Assembly: GCA_937930235.1 (NCBI GenBank)
Contig: CALGLJ010000031.1
Span: forward strand, 1-37,100
Direction of reading: 5' to 3'
Source: an uncultured Verrucomicrobiales bacterium
GTDB taxonomy: Bacteria > Verrucomicrobiota > Verrucomicrobiia > Verrucomicrobiales > Akkermansiaceae
DNA length: 37,100 nt
The notes beneath the pieces were generated by a model. That model saw only the letters and a list, made by a program, of their open reading frames with translations. It searched no databases and was not told where the DNA came from. A program made the translations under genes and the position numbers. Positions 8,422-16,457 of this stretch are shown in pieces. The first letter of the stretch is position 1. Every line of letters starts with the position of its first letter.

Positions 8422-8793
8422 TTAGGAGTTCCAACTGAGTGCGCCTTTCTTCAGCGCGTAAACGTATGCGACGGTGAGAAGGGTGACAAAGCTTGCCATA
8501 CTGACGAGAGCCATGGAGCTTTCCTGCATCAGGTCCTTAAATTGAACCGCCCAAGTATACATGAAGACTACTTCGATATCGAAAAGGACGAAGAGCATGG
8601 CGACGAGGTAAAATTTGACACTGAAACGGGGAGCTCCCTCTCCGATGGGGAGCATGCCGCATTCGTAAGGGGTTTGCTTAATTTTACTATCCTTACCTTT
8701 CTTACCAAGAAGGACACTCAGACCGAGGGCGATGCCGGCAAAGCCAATGGCGGCAAGGGTCTGGATAAAGGCGGCAAGATATTCGTTCAACAT
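8422..8793 (-). CDS. nuoA: NADH-quinone oxidoreductase subunit A (NuoA)
   Basis: This 123-residue membrane protein has three transmembrane segments. It carries the NuoA/NdhC signature YECGMLPIGEGAPRFSVKFY followed by VAMLFVLFDIEVVFMYTWAVQF. NuoA is a small subunit of the proton-pumping arm of respiratory complex I. It is solitary here: nuoB, nuoC and the rest of the operon are absent on both sides, and it is bracketed by a terminator downstream and a strong palindromic hairpin upstream. That suggests separate transcription rather than a broken operon. No ribosome-binding site is evident before the ATG. Confidence 0.93.
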   Translation of the reverse strand: MLNEYLAAFIQTLAAIGFAGIALGLSVLLGKKGKDSKIKQTPYECGMLPIGEGAPRFSVKFYLVAMLFVLFDIEVVFMYTWAVQFKDLMQESSMALVSMASFVTLLTVAYVYALKKGALSWNS

Positions 8794-8824
8794 GACGTCA
8801 GTAAAATAAATGAGGATAAGAAAG

Positions 8825-8850
8825 AGCCCGCGTCGAGCTCGACGCGGGCT
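8825..8850 (-). terminator. Perfect 26-bp palindrome, likely terminator
   Basis: AGCCCGCGTCGAG is followed directly by its reverse complement CTCGACGCGGGCT, an exact palindrome with no loop bases. It lies 57 bp downstream of the stop at 8908. On the minus strand it is followed by CTTTCTTATCC, and on the plus strand by ATTAAAGTTTTC, so it may work in either direction. The flanking T-runs are modest. Confidence 0.65.
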
Positions 8851-8907
8851 ATTAAAGTTTTCATTGCCGGATAAACCAGCCTGAATTTATTGAATTTTGC
8901 CGAATGA

Positions 8908-9213
8908 TTATGCCTCTTGCTGAGCAAGGTTGTCACTGTGAGCCTCTTGGATGCGCTCAAGACCACGGTATTCCTTACCGTCTTTTTCAGCGAGTCCGCG
9001 AGTCACAAGATTTTGAAGCTTTTCATAGGCACGAAGACGAAGCATTTCTTCGCCACCGCTGACTGCGTTGCGCTCTTTCAATCGCTCGTAGACATCCTCA
9101 AAAAGCTCGTTGAAAGGGAACAATTTGTCAGTAGATCCAAGAACATTAACAAGCTCATCGGTCACATGATCGGGAAGCCGGCGTGAAAAACGCGTACGTT
9201 TGGTAGTTGCCAT
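8908..9213 (-). CDS. Small basic/acidic protein of unknown function
   Basis: I do not recognise this 101-residue protein. The N-terminus is basic (MATTKRTRFSRRLPDHV). The middle is helical and charged (FPFNELFEDVYERLKERNAVSGGEEMLRLRAYEKLQNLVTRGLAEKDGKEYRGLERI). That end resembles a winged-helix tail with a small hairpin (GLAEKDGKEYRGL), so DNA binding is possible but unproven. There is no signal peptide or membrane segment. It is divergent from ruvA across a 178-bp gap and has its own palindromic terminator, so it is probably monocistronic. Codon use and protein-like composition support a real gene. Confidence 0.75.
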   Translation of the reverse strand: MATTKRTRFSRRLPDHVTDELVNVLGSTDKLFPFNELFEDVYERLKERNAVSGGEEMLRLRAYEKLQNLVTRGLAEKDGKEYRGLERIQEAHSDNLAQQEA

Positions 9214-9391
9214 AACGAGGAGAAATTAGCATGGAATTAATATAAAAGCGAGTGCAAAAACTATCAGTGAAGCAAAAATTTTTCCGACGGCAAGCGGGAA
9301 AGTCCTATTTTCTTGAAAAAATGGGCATAAATTGAGTTTCTGAATTATTTAGAAGCTTGTTGTGGCTCAAAAAGTAGTTAATTTTTCTTAA

Positions 9392-9982
9392 ATGATTGCA
9401 CGTTTGAAAGGTGAGGTATGGGAGGCGTTACCAGGGAGAATCGTGATTGGCGCAGCCGGAGTGGGGTATCAGGTCTTGGTTCCGATTTCGACATACGACA
9501 ATTTGAATCCAGTGGAGGGGCAGTCGCTGGATCTGAAAACTTATCAGCATGTGCGGGAAAATTTACTGACTTTATACGGCTTTGCGACGGACGAAGAGCG
9601 GGATGTGTTTCTTTTACTCATTGATCGGGTGAGTGGAATTGGTCCTGCGATGGCGATGAATATCTTGGGGGGAATGCCGGTGGAGCACTTTAAGCAAGTG
9701 GTCGTGAATGGTGACGCGGTGGCGATGTCGAAGGTAAAGGGAGTGGGGAAGAAGACCGCCGAGCGTATTATCCTCGAATTGAAAGATAAGGTCGGGGTAG
9801 TGAAGACTTGGGATGCGGCTGCGTCAGGAGATCGAACAGATGCGGCTCGAGATGCGGAGATGGGTCTCATGGCTCTCGGCTTTAAGCAGGTCGATGCTCG
9901 GAAGGTCGTGGACCGCGCGTTGAAAGAAAATGCGGGAGCGGATTCGGGTGAACTCATCCGGATGGGCTTACGAGGGATTTAA
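9392..9982 (+). CDS. ruvA: Holliday junction branch migration protein RuvA
   Basis: RuvA binds four-way DNA junctions and loads the RuvB motor during recombinational repair. The 196-residue protein has the N-terminal OB-fold (MIARLKGEVWEALPGRIVIGAAGVGYQVLVP) and two helix-hairpin-helix motifs (VSGIGPAMAMNILGG and VKGVGKKTAERIILELKDK). After a flexible linker comes the C-terminal RuvB-contacting three-helix domain (ARDAEMGLMALGFKQVDARKVVDRAL). Neither ruvB nor ruvC is in the window. The ATG at 9392 is preceded by an AT-rich leader without a ribosome-binding site. Confidence 0.96.
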   Translation: MIARLKGEVWEALPGRIVIGAAGVGYQVLVPISTYDNLNPVEGQSLDLKTYQHVRENLLTLYGFATDEERDVFLLLIDRVSGIGPAMAMNILGGMPVEHFKQVVVNGDAVAMSKVKGVGKKTAERIILELKDKVGVVKTWDAAASGDRTDAARDAEMGLMALGFKQVDARKVVDRALKENAGADSGELIRMGLRGI

Positions 9983-9998
9983 CGTTCCCTTTGGACCC

Positions 9999-10029
9999 AA
10001 AAAACAGCCACGCTGAAAAACAGGGTGGC
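9999..10029 (-). terminator. Terminator of the rpsB-tsf unit
   Basis: On the minus strand GCCAC-C-CTG (10029-10021) pairs with CAG-C-GTGGC (10015-10007) around a TTTTT loop, with one central mismatch. A run of six T follows, after one intervening base. It is about 30 bp beyond the tsf stop. It also lies 25 bp past the convergent ruvA stop and may serve both. Confidence 0.75.
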
Positions 10030-10058
10030 CGTCTTATTGATGGGGGGCTTGATTTGTT

Positions 10059-10925
10059 TTACTCACCAAGGCCAAAGCGGGTGAAGCGGCGGATGGAGAA
10101 GCTGTCGCCAACTTCTTTTCCTTTAGCTTCGAGAAGAGCTTTGATGGTGGTGTCGGGATCTTTGATGAATCCTTGCTCAAGTAGGCACTGCTCAGAGTAG
10201 AATTTCCCAAGTTTCCCTTCGATGATCTTATCGATGATGTCGGCAGGTTTGTTTTGACCTTCCATTTGCTTACGGAAGATATCCTTCTCAGCCTCGACGA
10301 GGTCGGCGGGGATGTCTTCGCGTTGCAGTCCAGCAGGAGCAGCTGCAGCGATGTGGAGGGTGAGGTCTTTTACCAGATCGCGGAAGGCGTCGGATGAGGT
10401 GGAATCAGATTTCTCGGCGCCGACTTCGAGGAGGACTCCGACTTTTCCACCGAGGTGAATGTATGAAGCAATTGCCCCTTCGCCCTCTGCGGTGAAGCGA
10501 GTGAAGCGACGAAACTGGAGGTTTTCTCCCATTTCCAAGACCTTGGCCTTGATGAATTGATCGAGAGTTTCTTCTCCCTTTGGCAGGGCGAGAGCGGCAT
10601 CGAGATCGGCGGCGTCAGAAGCAAGAACGGTCTGGGCAACGTCAGCGACGAAGGCCTGGAAGTTCTCATTTTTAGCGACGAAATCAGTTTCGCAATTCAC
10701 TTCAACGATAATTCCGGACTGACCAGAATCGTCGATTTGCGCAGCGATGATTCCTTCCTTTGCTTCACGAGACGCTTTCTTGTCCGCTTTGGCTTGTCCT
10801 TTTTCTCGAAGGAGTTTGATGGCGGCATCGAGGTCGCCTTCTGTTTCTTTGAGTGCATTCTTACACTCCATCATTCCGACACCAGTGGTCTCGCGAAGTT
10901 CTTTAACAAGTGATGCTGTGATCAT
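10059..10925 (-). CDS. tsf: Translation elongation factor Ts
   Basis: EF-Ts is the nucleotide exchange factor that recycles EF-Tu from GDP to GTP. The ATG at 10925 (MITASLVKELRETTG) gives 288 residues and matches the usual N-terminus; an upstream alternative at 10958 would add 11 residues and almost meet the rpsB stop. The N-terminal UBA-like domain reads TTGVGMMECKNALKETEGDLDAA, and the EF-Tu contact motif is CETDFVAKNENF. The C-terminal part (GKLGKFYSEQCLLEQGFIKDPDTT) is typical. It follows rpsB by 33 bases on the same strand, the classic rpsB-tsf order. Confidence 0.96.
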   Translation of the reverse strand: MITASLVKELRETTGVGMMECKNALKETEGDLDAAIKLLREKGQAKADKKASREAKEGIIAAQIDDSGQSGIIVEVNCETDFVAKNENFQAFVADVAQTVLASDAADLDAALALPKGEETLDQFIKAKVLEMGENLQFRRFTRFTAEGEGAIASYIHLGGKVGVLLEVGAEKSDSTSSDAFRDLVKDLTLHIAAAAPAGLQREDIPADLVEAEKDIFRKQMEGQNKPADIIDKIIEGKLGKFYSEQCLLEQGFIKDPDTTIKALLEAKGKEVGDSFSIRRFTRFGLGE

Positions 10926-10958
10926 GAGTTTAGAGTCTTTTATAGGAGAGAAAATCAA

Positions 10959-11642
10959 TTATGCCTTGGCACCTACGGCAATGCCATCGACGAGGTTCTG
11001 GAGAACCATTCGGATGGAGCGCATCGCATCATCATTTGCCGGGATCGGGTAGTCGATGAGGGAAGGGTCTCCATTGGTATCAACGATTCCGATGATCGGG
11101 ATCTTGAGGCGGCGGGCTTCCGCTACTGCGATGGATTCCTTAGCGGTATCCACGATGACGAGGGCGTCAGGGTGCTTTTCCATGTTACGAACCCCATTGA
11201 GGTTACGGAAAAGTTTGTCCTTCTCACGGCCGAGGGCTGCGAGTTCTTTCTTGGACATGGACTTGTATTCTGGGGCCCGCTCGATTGTTTCGAGATACTT
11301 GAGGCGTTCCACGGATTTACGAATGGTCGTTAAATTCGTCATGGTGCCACCAAGCCAGCGGTGATTGACATAGAGCTGACCGGTAGCTTCAGCGGCTTCG
11401 CGGACGGCTTCTTGAGCCTGGCGCTTACAGCCGACAAAAAGGATGCTCTTTTTCTTGGTCGAAAGATTTGTGAGGAAGGTGGATGCGGCATCGAGGCAGC
11501 GGAGAGTTTTCTCTAGGTCGATGATGTAAATTCCGCCTTTATCCTTCATGAGGTAAGGCTTCATTTTAGGATTCCACTTCTTGGTCTGGTGTCCGTAGTG
11601 AACGCCAGCCTCGACCATTTCTTTGATGATTTCGTTTACCAT
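10959..11642 (-). CDS. rpsB: 30S ribosomal protein S2
   Basis: S2 is an assembly-late protein of the small ribosomal subunit. The 227 residues include the N-terminal [24 protein letters not shown] and the conserved [33 protein letters not shown] and [23 protein letters not shown]. It lacks the C-terminal extension some S2 proteins have. It is the first gene of an rpsB-tsf unit. Its ribosome-binding site is the only textbook one I found in this window, in keeping with strong expression. Confidence 0.97.
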   Translation of the reverse strand: MVNEIIKEMVEAGVHYGHQTKKWNPKMKPYLMKDKGGIYIIDLEKTLRCLDAASTFLTNLSTKKKSILFVGCKRQAQEAVREAAEATGQLYVNHRWLGGTMTNLTTIRKSVERLKYLETIERAPEYKSMSKKELAALGREKDKLFRNLNGVRNMEKHPDALVIVDTAKESIAVAEARRLKIPIIGIVDTNGDPSLIDYPIPANDDAMRSIRMVLQNLVDGIAVGAKA

Positions 11643-11651
11643 ATTCTTAAG

Positions 11652-11657
11652 TCCTCC
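11652..11657 (-). promoter_or_regulatory. Canonical Shine-Dalgarno of rpsB
   Basis: GGAGGA on the minus strand ends nine bases before the rpsB ATG at 11642-11640. It fixes the start codon and stands out because the other genes here have weak or no such site. Confidence 0.85.
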
Positions 11658-11811
11658 ATTAAAGCATGAAGGCGCTGTAGTTTGAGAATCCGCCGCTTTG
11701 ATACCTTCCAGAAATTCTCGTATGTTGAACCGGCAGCAAGGAAAGGCGCGGCGGAGTTAGCCGCTAAGTCTCGAAATGGCAAGGATTTTTGTGATTTGAA
11801 GAGAGTTTCAA

Positions 11812-11846
11812 GAAAAAGCCCCGGAACCGGAGTTCCGAGGCTTTTA
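11812..11846 (-). terminator. Terminator downstream of the YpmS-like gene
   Basis: Arms AAAAGCCCCGGAA (11814-11826) and TTCCGAGGCTTTT (11833-11845) pair with one mismatch around a six-base loop. On the minus strand the stem is followed by TTTTTC, and it lies 26 bp past the stop at 11872. It insulates the rpsB leader from the upstream gene. Confidence 0.85.
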
Positions 11847-11871
11847 CTGATCACGCACGTAAAGGGTGAAA

Positions 11872-12462
11872 TCACTCAGCAAGCTCAATGCGTAGCTCGC
11901 CGGGGTGAATGGAGATGTTCTCGACTCCTCGGCCAAAGGTATTTGAACCTTCCGTTCCGCTGACAGTTGCGAGGAGATTTTTCCCTTTGAGATCGCCTAA
12001 CCAGGCGTTTGGAAGGGAGATTCCGTAAAGAGTGAGGTCATCAAGGATGATTTTCGGAGTGTTTTCGTGGGTATTCACTAAGAAGCGGGCTTTCGCTTTG
12101 AGCGTTTTCCCTCCTAAAACTGGGAGGTCTTCATCGAGCTCGGTCTTGACGCGGGCGTGGATGGCGTCCTTTGCGAGTTTAAAGCTGACTTTTCCTCCCA
12201 ACTGCGTGTGGAGGTGGAGGAGACCATTGAGCTCACGTTCGGTAAGAATGATGGTTTTTTCACCCGGTTGATAGGTTTCTGGATCGACTTTTTGCGCAAC
12301 GGTGTCCTTTTCTGATGCGTTGAGCATCACCGGTTTGATCTCGCGATTTTGCCACCAGATAACTCCAGCCCCAGCAGTCAAGCCAATGGCTAGAAAGAGG
12401 ATGGTGGCAAGGAGGACGGGCTTGAGCGTTCGTCGACGGTTTAGAATAAGAGATTCAGACAT
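11872..12462 (-). CDS. Membrane-anchored protein, YpmS/DUF2140-like
   Basis: From the ATG at 12462 the protein is 196 residues; an in-frame ATG at 12483 is an alternative start. A basic N-terminus (RRRTLKP) precedes one transmembrane helix (VLLATILFLAIGLTAGAGVIWW). The rest is a soluble, probably extracytoplasmic domain with the motif ILTERELNGLLHLH followed by beta strands (KVSFKLAKDAIHARVKTEL and KTLKAKARFLVNT). The T-E-x-E-L-N-x-L-L pattern recalls the YpmS/DUF2140 family of membrane-anchored proteins of unknown function. The match is by eye and weak. It is separated from rpsB by a strong terminator. Confidence 0.75.
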   Translation of the reverse strand: MSESLILNRRRTLKPVLLATILFLAIGLTAGAGVIWWQNREIKPVMLNASEKDTVAQKVDPETYQPGEKTIILTERELNGLLHLHTQLGGKVSFKLAKDAIHARVKTELDEDLPVLGGKTLKAKARFLVNTHENTPKIILDDLTLYGISLPNAWLGDLKGKNLLATVSGTEGSNTFGRGVENISIHPGELRIELAE

Positions 12463-12568
12463 AGATTTTGGTTCGTTCACCATCTTAAACGAAACCAAAA
12501 GCCGGTCTTATTCTTCCAACCGATGAGAATTTAGGGCTGTCTTTGTAACGCCGCGCTCTCTGGGAGCG

Positions 12569-12838
12569 TTATTTTCCCTCGGGCATCTTGGGGAGGAAGG
12601 CGAGGAGCATTTTGTAACGATTTTCGGAAAATGCTCGTTCTTCTTTCCCGAGGGCTTCGATTTCATCGGCTAAGCAGAATGCGATCATGGCCTTGGCTTC
12701 CTCCTCTTCGAGATCGTCTTCCTGGAGAATCCGTTCGAAAGCCTCTTTCACATAGGGGGTGTCCGAGGAGGTGAGCTGTTCCTCGACTGCGGGGATCAAT
12801 TTTTTGATCGCTTCATCCATTTCATCCATCTCGTCCAT
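12569..12838 (-). CDS. Small acidic protein of unknown function
   Basis: This 89-residue, strongly acidic, helical protein has no signal or membrane segment. I do not recognise the family. Its start is ambiguous because the sequence opens with three in-frame Met-Asp-Glu triplets (ATGs at 12838, 12829 and 12820). The conserved-looking core is VKEAFERILQEDDLEEEEAKAMIAFCLADEIEALGKEERAFSENRYKMLLAFLPKMP by composition; such small cytosolic helical proteins often form dimers. It is divergent from the parE-type gene across 113 bp. Confidence 0.7.
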   Translation of the reverse strand: MDEMDEMDEAIKKLIPAVEEQLTSSDTPYVKEAFERILQEDDLEEEEAKAMIAFCLADEIEALGKEERAFSENRYKMLLAFLPKMPEGK

Positions 12839-12951
12839 TGCGAAGGGGAGTTAAAATGAAAAAATTGCTCCCGTGAAGGATCACCTTAGCTCTGTGGTCT
12901 CTGATGAAATGCAATTCTTGATATTTCGGTAAAGTTAATAATAATGGAACC

Positions 12952-14805
12952 ATGGCCGCCGCCCCTAGCTATACCGAGGACGACATTAAGAGTCTGGATT
13001 GGAGAGAACATATTCGTCTTCGTCCGGGGATGTATATTGGCAAGTTGGGAGATGGTTCTTCGGCGGAGGATGGGATTTATATTCTTTTGAAAGAGGCGTT
13101 GGACAATTCGGTGGACGAATTCGTCATGGGACATGGGAAGGAGATTACCATTGAGATTGATGATGAGAGTCGAGTGGAAGTGCGTGATTTTGGACGAGGG
13201 ATTCCGCTGGGCAAGTTGATGGATTGTGCGGCTAAAATCAATACCGGAGCAAAGTATGATAGTGAGGCTTTTAAGAAATCGGTGGGTCTGAATGGGGTAG
13301 GGATTAAGGCGGTGAATGCGCTGAGTGGATTCTTTGAAATTCAGGCCTGGCGTGACGGGAAGACGAAAGCGATCGAATTTAGTAAAGGGCAAGTGGTCGA
13401 GGAGATGAAGAAGCCCAAGGCGGACAAAGGTGAGCCTGGAACACGGTTGTCTTTTGAGATTGATCGCAGTGTGTTTCCCAAACGGACGAAATTCCGAGAT
13501 CCCTTTGTGGAGAAGATGTGTCGGTACTATTCTTATTTAAACCCAGGCCTCTGCCTGGTGTTTAATGGGAAGAAGTTTCGCTCTAAAAATGGATTGTTAG
13601 ATCTTCTGAAGGAGGAGATGGACGAAGAGCCCCTTTATGCTCCGATCCACCTGACGGGGAAAGACATTGAGGTGAGCTTCTCGCATGGCATTGGAGGAGG
13701 CGAAGATTATTATTCCTTCGTCAATGGTCAGAATACGCATCAGGGAGGAACGCATTTGGCGGCTTTTCGTGAGGCTTTGGTGAAGGTTTTACGAGATTTC
13801 TATAAGAAGAGCTATGACCCCTCAGACATTCGTGCGGGGGTGACGGGAGCGATTTCAGTTAGAATTGAAGAGCCTGTCTTTGAGAGTCAAACGAAGACCA
13901 AGCTGGGAAGTGCGACGATTGCTCCAGAAGGAGAAACCATTCGCACGTTTATTGGGAATTTTTTAAAGGAGGAGCTCGATAACTATTTGCATAAAAATGC
14001 GGAGGCGGCGGAGGCGATTCAAAAGAGGATCTTAGCTGCGGAGCGGGAGCGGAAGGAGTTGAGCGGGGTGAAGAAATTGGCGCGTGAACGTGCTCGTCAA
14101 GTCAAGGTCCACAATAAGAAGCTCCGTGATTGTCGCCAGCATCTGAATACAAAGAAGAAGCGCGCCGCAGAGTCCACGGTATTTTTAACTGAGGGTGATA
14201 GTGCGAGTGGATCAATCACGAAGTGTCGCGACGTGGAGACTCAGGCCGTGTTTTCATTGAGAGGGAAGCCACTCAATACCTTTGGTTTAAGCAAGAAGGT
14301 GATTTACCAGAATGAGGAATTTGCTCTCTTACAGGCAGCGCTAGGGATTGAAGATGATATTGAGTCTCTACGATTTAATCGTGTCGTCATTGCGACGGAT
14401 GCGGATGTGGATGGGATGCATATTCGTTTGCTTTTGCTGACATTTTTTCTCCAATTTTTCCCCGAGTTGATTCGAGAGGGACATCTCTTCATCCTGCAGA
14501 CTCCTCTCTTTCGAGTGCGTAGCAAGAAGAAGACAGTTTACTGTTATGATGAAGAGGAGCGTGAAGCGGCGATGAAGGAGCTGGGGCGAAATCCTGAAAT
14601 CACTCGATTCAAGGGATTGGGAGAAATTTCTCCGGATGAATTTAAATTCATGATTGGTCCTGAGATACGTTTGGACCCGGTTCAGATGGAGGAGGGTAAA
14701 GGCCTGAAAGAGATGTTGACCTTTTACATGGGCAAAAATACCCCCGATCGCCAAGGCTTTATCATCGATAATTTAAGAGATGATATTGATTCGGCGGAGG
14801 TTTGA
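12952..14805 (+). CDS. parE: Type IIA topoisomerase subunit B (ParE/GyrB family)
   Basis: This 617-residue ATPase subunit of a type II topoisomerase decatenates or relaxes DNA together with a ParC/GyrA-type partner. The GHKL ATPase site is complete: RPGMYIG (residues 24-30), EALDNSVDE (48-56), DFGRGIP (79-85) and [15 protein letters not shown]. The TOPRIM domain has [10 protein letters not shown] near residue 412, then [22 protein letters not shown] near 482 and [17 protein letters not shown]. The short length and lack of a large TOPRIM insertion fit the ParE-like form better than enterobacterial GyrB. The partner subunit is not adjacent: the next gene is a secreted protein. Confidence 0.92.
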   Translation: MAAAPSYTEDDIKSLDWREHIRLRPGMYIGKLGDGSSAEDGIYILLKEALDNSVDEFVMGHGKEITIEIDDESRVEVRDFGRGIPLGKLMDCAAKINTGAKYDSEAFKKSVGLNGVGIKAVNALSGFFEIQAWRDGKTKAIEFSKGQVVEEMKKPKADKGEPGTRLSFEIDRSVFPKRTKFRDPFVEKMCRYYSYLNPGLCLVFNGKKFRSKNGLLDLLKEEMDEEPLYAPIHLTGKDIEVSFSHGIGGGEDYYSFVNGQNTHQGGTHLAAFREALVKVLRDFYKKSYDPSDIRAGVTGAISVRIEEPVFESQTKTKLGSATIAPEGETIRTFIGNFLKEELDNYLHKNAEAAEAIQKRILAAERERKELSGVKKLARERARQVKVHNKKLRDCRQHLNTKKKRAAESTVFLTEGDSASGSITKCRDVETQAVFSLRGKPLNTFGLSKKVIYQNEEFALLQAALGIEDDIESLRFNRVVIATDADVDGMHIRLLLLTFFLQFFPELIREGHLFILQTPLFRVRSKKKTVYCYDEEEREAAMKELGRNPEITRFKGLGEISPDEFKFMIGPEIRLDPVQMEEGKGLKEMLTFYMGKNTPDRQGFIIDNLRDDIDSAEV

Positions 14806-14818
14806 TTTTTTGTGATAT

Positions 14819-14841
14819 CAAGCCTTGAAGAAGAAGGCTTG
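14819..14841 (+). terminator. Hairpin after the parE-type gene
   Basis: CAAGCCTT (14819-14826) and AAGGCTTG (14834-14841) are perfect arms around a seven-base loop, 14 bp after the stop at 14805. No T-run follows on the plus strand, so termination would be weak or factor-dependent. Confidence 0.4.
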
Positions 14842-14899
14842 TGATCTGAATCCTTTGGAGTAGGGAAGGGGATGCTTCTTAGCTGAGAAGTTTGGATCT

Positions 14900-16360
14900 A
14901 TGATGATGAAAAAGAGAGTTCTTTTATTCGCCCTCCTTCTCATCAGTCGTCTCCATGCGGAAGAGATTTATTCGGCAGACTTTTCCACCGATGGTATCGG
15001 GTTGAGGCATGATACAAATCAGCCTCCTCCAGAAAATGGTTCCGCGGTGGGGGTGAATTGGGAAATTTCATGGACTCGACCTCAAACCGATGGTTCGGAA
15101 AATTTTTTCATCACCGATGGAGGGGCGTTGATTTCTGAAGATTGGGGAGGGGAGGGAGTCTTTATGACTTCTGCCATTGATGTGTCTGCTCTGGATGTGG
15201 CGTTCATCTCCGCTTCGGCTGAAACAAGGGGAGTCGATGTCTTTAATGTCGGCTCTGAACAATTTCAGTGGTTTTATGCTCTCGATGGTGGGGTGAGGAT
15301 AGCTGGAGAGGCGATCAATACCGATGGATCACTTGATTACCGCGAGATGATCGATGTGAGTTTGGCGGACTCTTTGGTGATTGGTTTTCGCTTTGATATC
15401 AATGGTGCTGGTGACGGATTTTCGGTGAACAGTCTGCGAGTGACAGATGATGAGGCCGTTATAGTGCCAATGATTGTGTTGAACGAAATTAGAACAGATC
15501 AACCAGGTGTTGATGTCCAAGAGTTTGTAGAGCTCTACTCAGAGGTGCCGGATCAATCATTGGCTGGTTTAACTTTGGTCGTACTCGGTGACGGTGCTTC
15601 GACTCGTTCTGGAGTTGTGGAAAGAGCGATCAATCTGAATGAGCAAAACTTTCAAGGGAATTACTTTGTCATAGGGTCGGGCTTGCAAGAAGGCGTTCCT
15701 GATTTGATGACAAGCTCTAGTTTGGAAAATAATGATACTCTGACCTTTCTGTTGGTCTCTGGTTTTACGGGCGCAGTTCGTGATGATTTGGATCTCGATG
15801 ATGATGGAGTATTGGATGCGACCCCTTGGGAAGAGGTCGTTGATGGGGTCGCGATGGTTCAAAGCGAAATGCCTGATCCTGCAAATGGAATTGATTTCGA
15901 ATATGCTTCGCTGCTGGGATTTCCCACGGTGGGGCCAGTGTTAAGATCCACTGGCTCTGCTGGAGAGACGGAGTTGACGGTGCCGGCTCATATTTTTAGA
16001 TCTCCAGATGCAAGCGGCTCATGGGAAGTGGGTGTTTTTGATATCGATGTGCCGGAATCAAACGACTCTCCGGGAATGAGAAATGAGATTGTGGGATCAG
16101 GAGATATCGTGACGGTGATCACCTCGATGACATTTGATGTTTCTACTGGAACAGGGCAGTTCCTATTTACGGGAGTTCCTGGAGCGAGTTTTACGATTCA
16201 GGTCAGTAGTGACCTTTCCCAGAATGATTCATGGGCAGCGGATGGAGTTGTTCTCACAGGGGAGATTGAAGAATCGCCGGTAGGTGTTTTTTCAGCCTCG
16301 TTTAGTGATCAAGGCGCTTTGGGTGAAGCCAAACGCTTTTATCGCATCGTGAGGGAGTGA
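14900..16360 (+). CDS. Secreted protein with a lamin-tail-like domain
   Basis: This 486-residue protein begins with three ATG codons and a signal peptide (to about residue 20, ending RLHA). Residues about 20-185 are a beta-rich domain that opens IYSADFSTDGIG and resembles a jelly-roll. A lamin-tail-domain-like segment begins near residue 192 with IVLNEIRTDQPGVDVQEFVELY, the wording found in secreted LTD proteins attached to extracellular nucleases or phosphatases. An acidic stretch (DDLDLDDDGVLDATPW) could bind calcium. The C-terminus (FTIQVSSDLS...AKRFYRIVRE) resembles a terminal beta domain shared with the LTD protein at 17662-19617. No catalytic domain was found; function is unknown, location probably extracellular or outer membrane. 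Confidence 0.85.
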   Translation: MMMKKRVLLFALLLISRLHAEEIYSADFSTDGIGLRHDTNQPPPENGSAVGVNWEISWTRPQTDGSENFFITDGGALISEDWGGEGVFMTSAIDVSALDVAFISASAETRGVDVFNVGSEQFQWFYALDGGVRIAGEAINTDGSLDYREMIDVSLADSLVIGFRFDINGAGDGFSVNSLRVTDDEAVIVPMIVLNEIRTDQPGVDVQEFVELYSEVPDQSLAGLTLVVLGDGASTRSGVVERAINLNEQNFQGNYFVIGSGLQEGVPDLMTSSSLENNDTLTFLLVSGFTGAVRDDLDLDDDGVLDATPWEEVVDGVAMVQSEMPDPANGIDFEYASLLGFPTVGPVLRSTGSAGETELTVPAHIFRSPDASGSWEVGVFDIDVPESNDSPGMRNEIVGSGDIVTVITSMTFDVSTGTGQFLFTGVPGASFTIQVSSDLSQNDSWAADGVVLTGEIEESPVGVFSASFSDQGALGEAKRFYRIVRE

Positions 16361-16391
16361 GCTTCTTTGAAAATCCCATCTTCTTGGGGGG

Positions 16392-16426
16392 AATGACGTC
16401 ATGCGTTTTTCTCAATGAATGTCATT
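16392..16426. repeat. Small inverted repeat with an 8-bp palindrome
   Basis: AATGAC (16392-16397) and GTCATT (16421-16426) are inverted, and the left side also contains the exact palindrome TGACGTCA (16394-16401). It lies in the 97-bp leader of the oxidoreductase gene and might be a regulator site; there is no other support. Confidence 0.3.
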
Positions 16427-16457
16427 TCCGTGAAAGGAGAAGCTGTTACATAAAGGC

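Noticed and set aside
11636-11875. 79-codon minus-strand frame upstream of rpsB
   Set aside because: It overlaps a clear terminator and the rpsB ribosome-binding site, and the translation is not protein-like.
12886-13392. Open frame on the minus strand over the start of the parE-type gene
   Set aside because: It is antisense to conserved ATPase motifs, and its own translation has no domain-like character.
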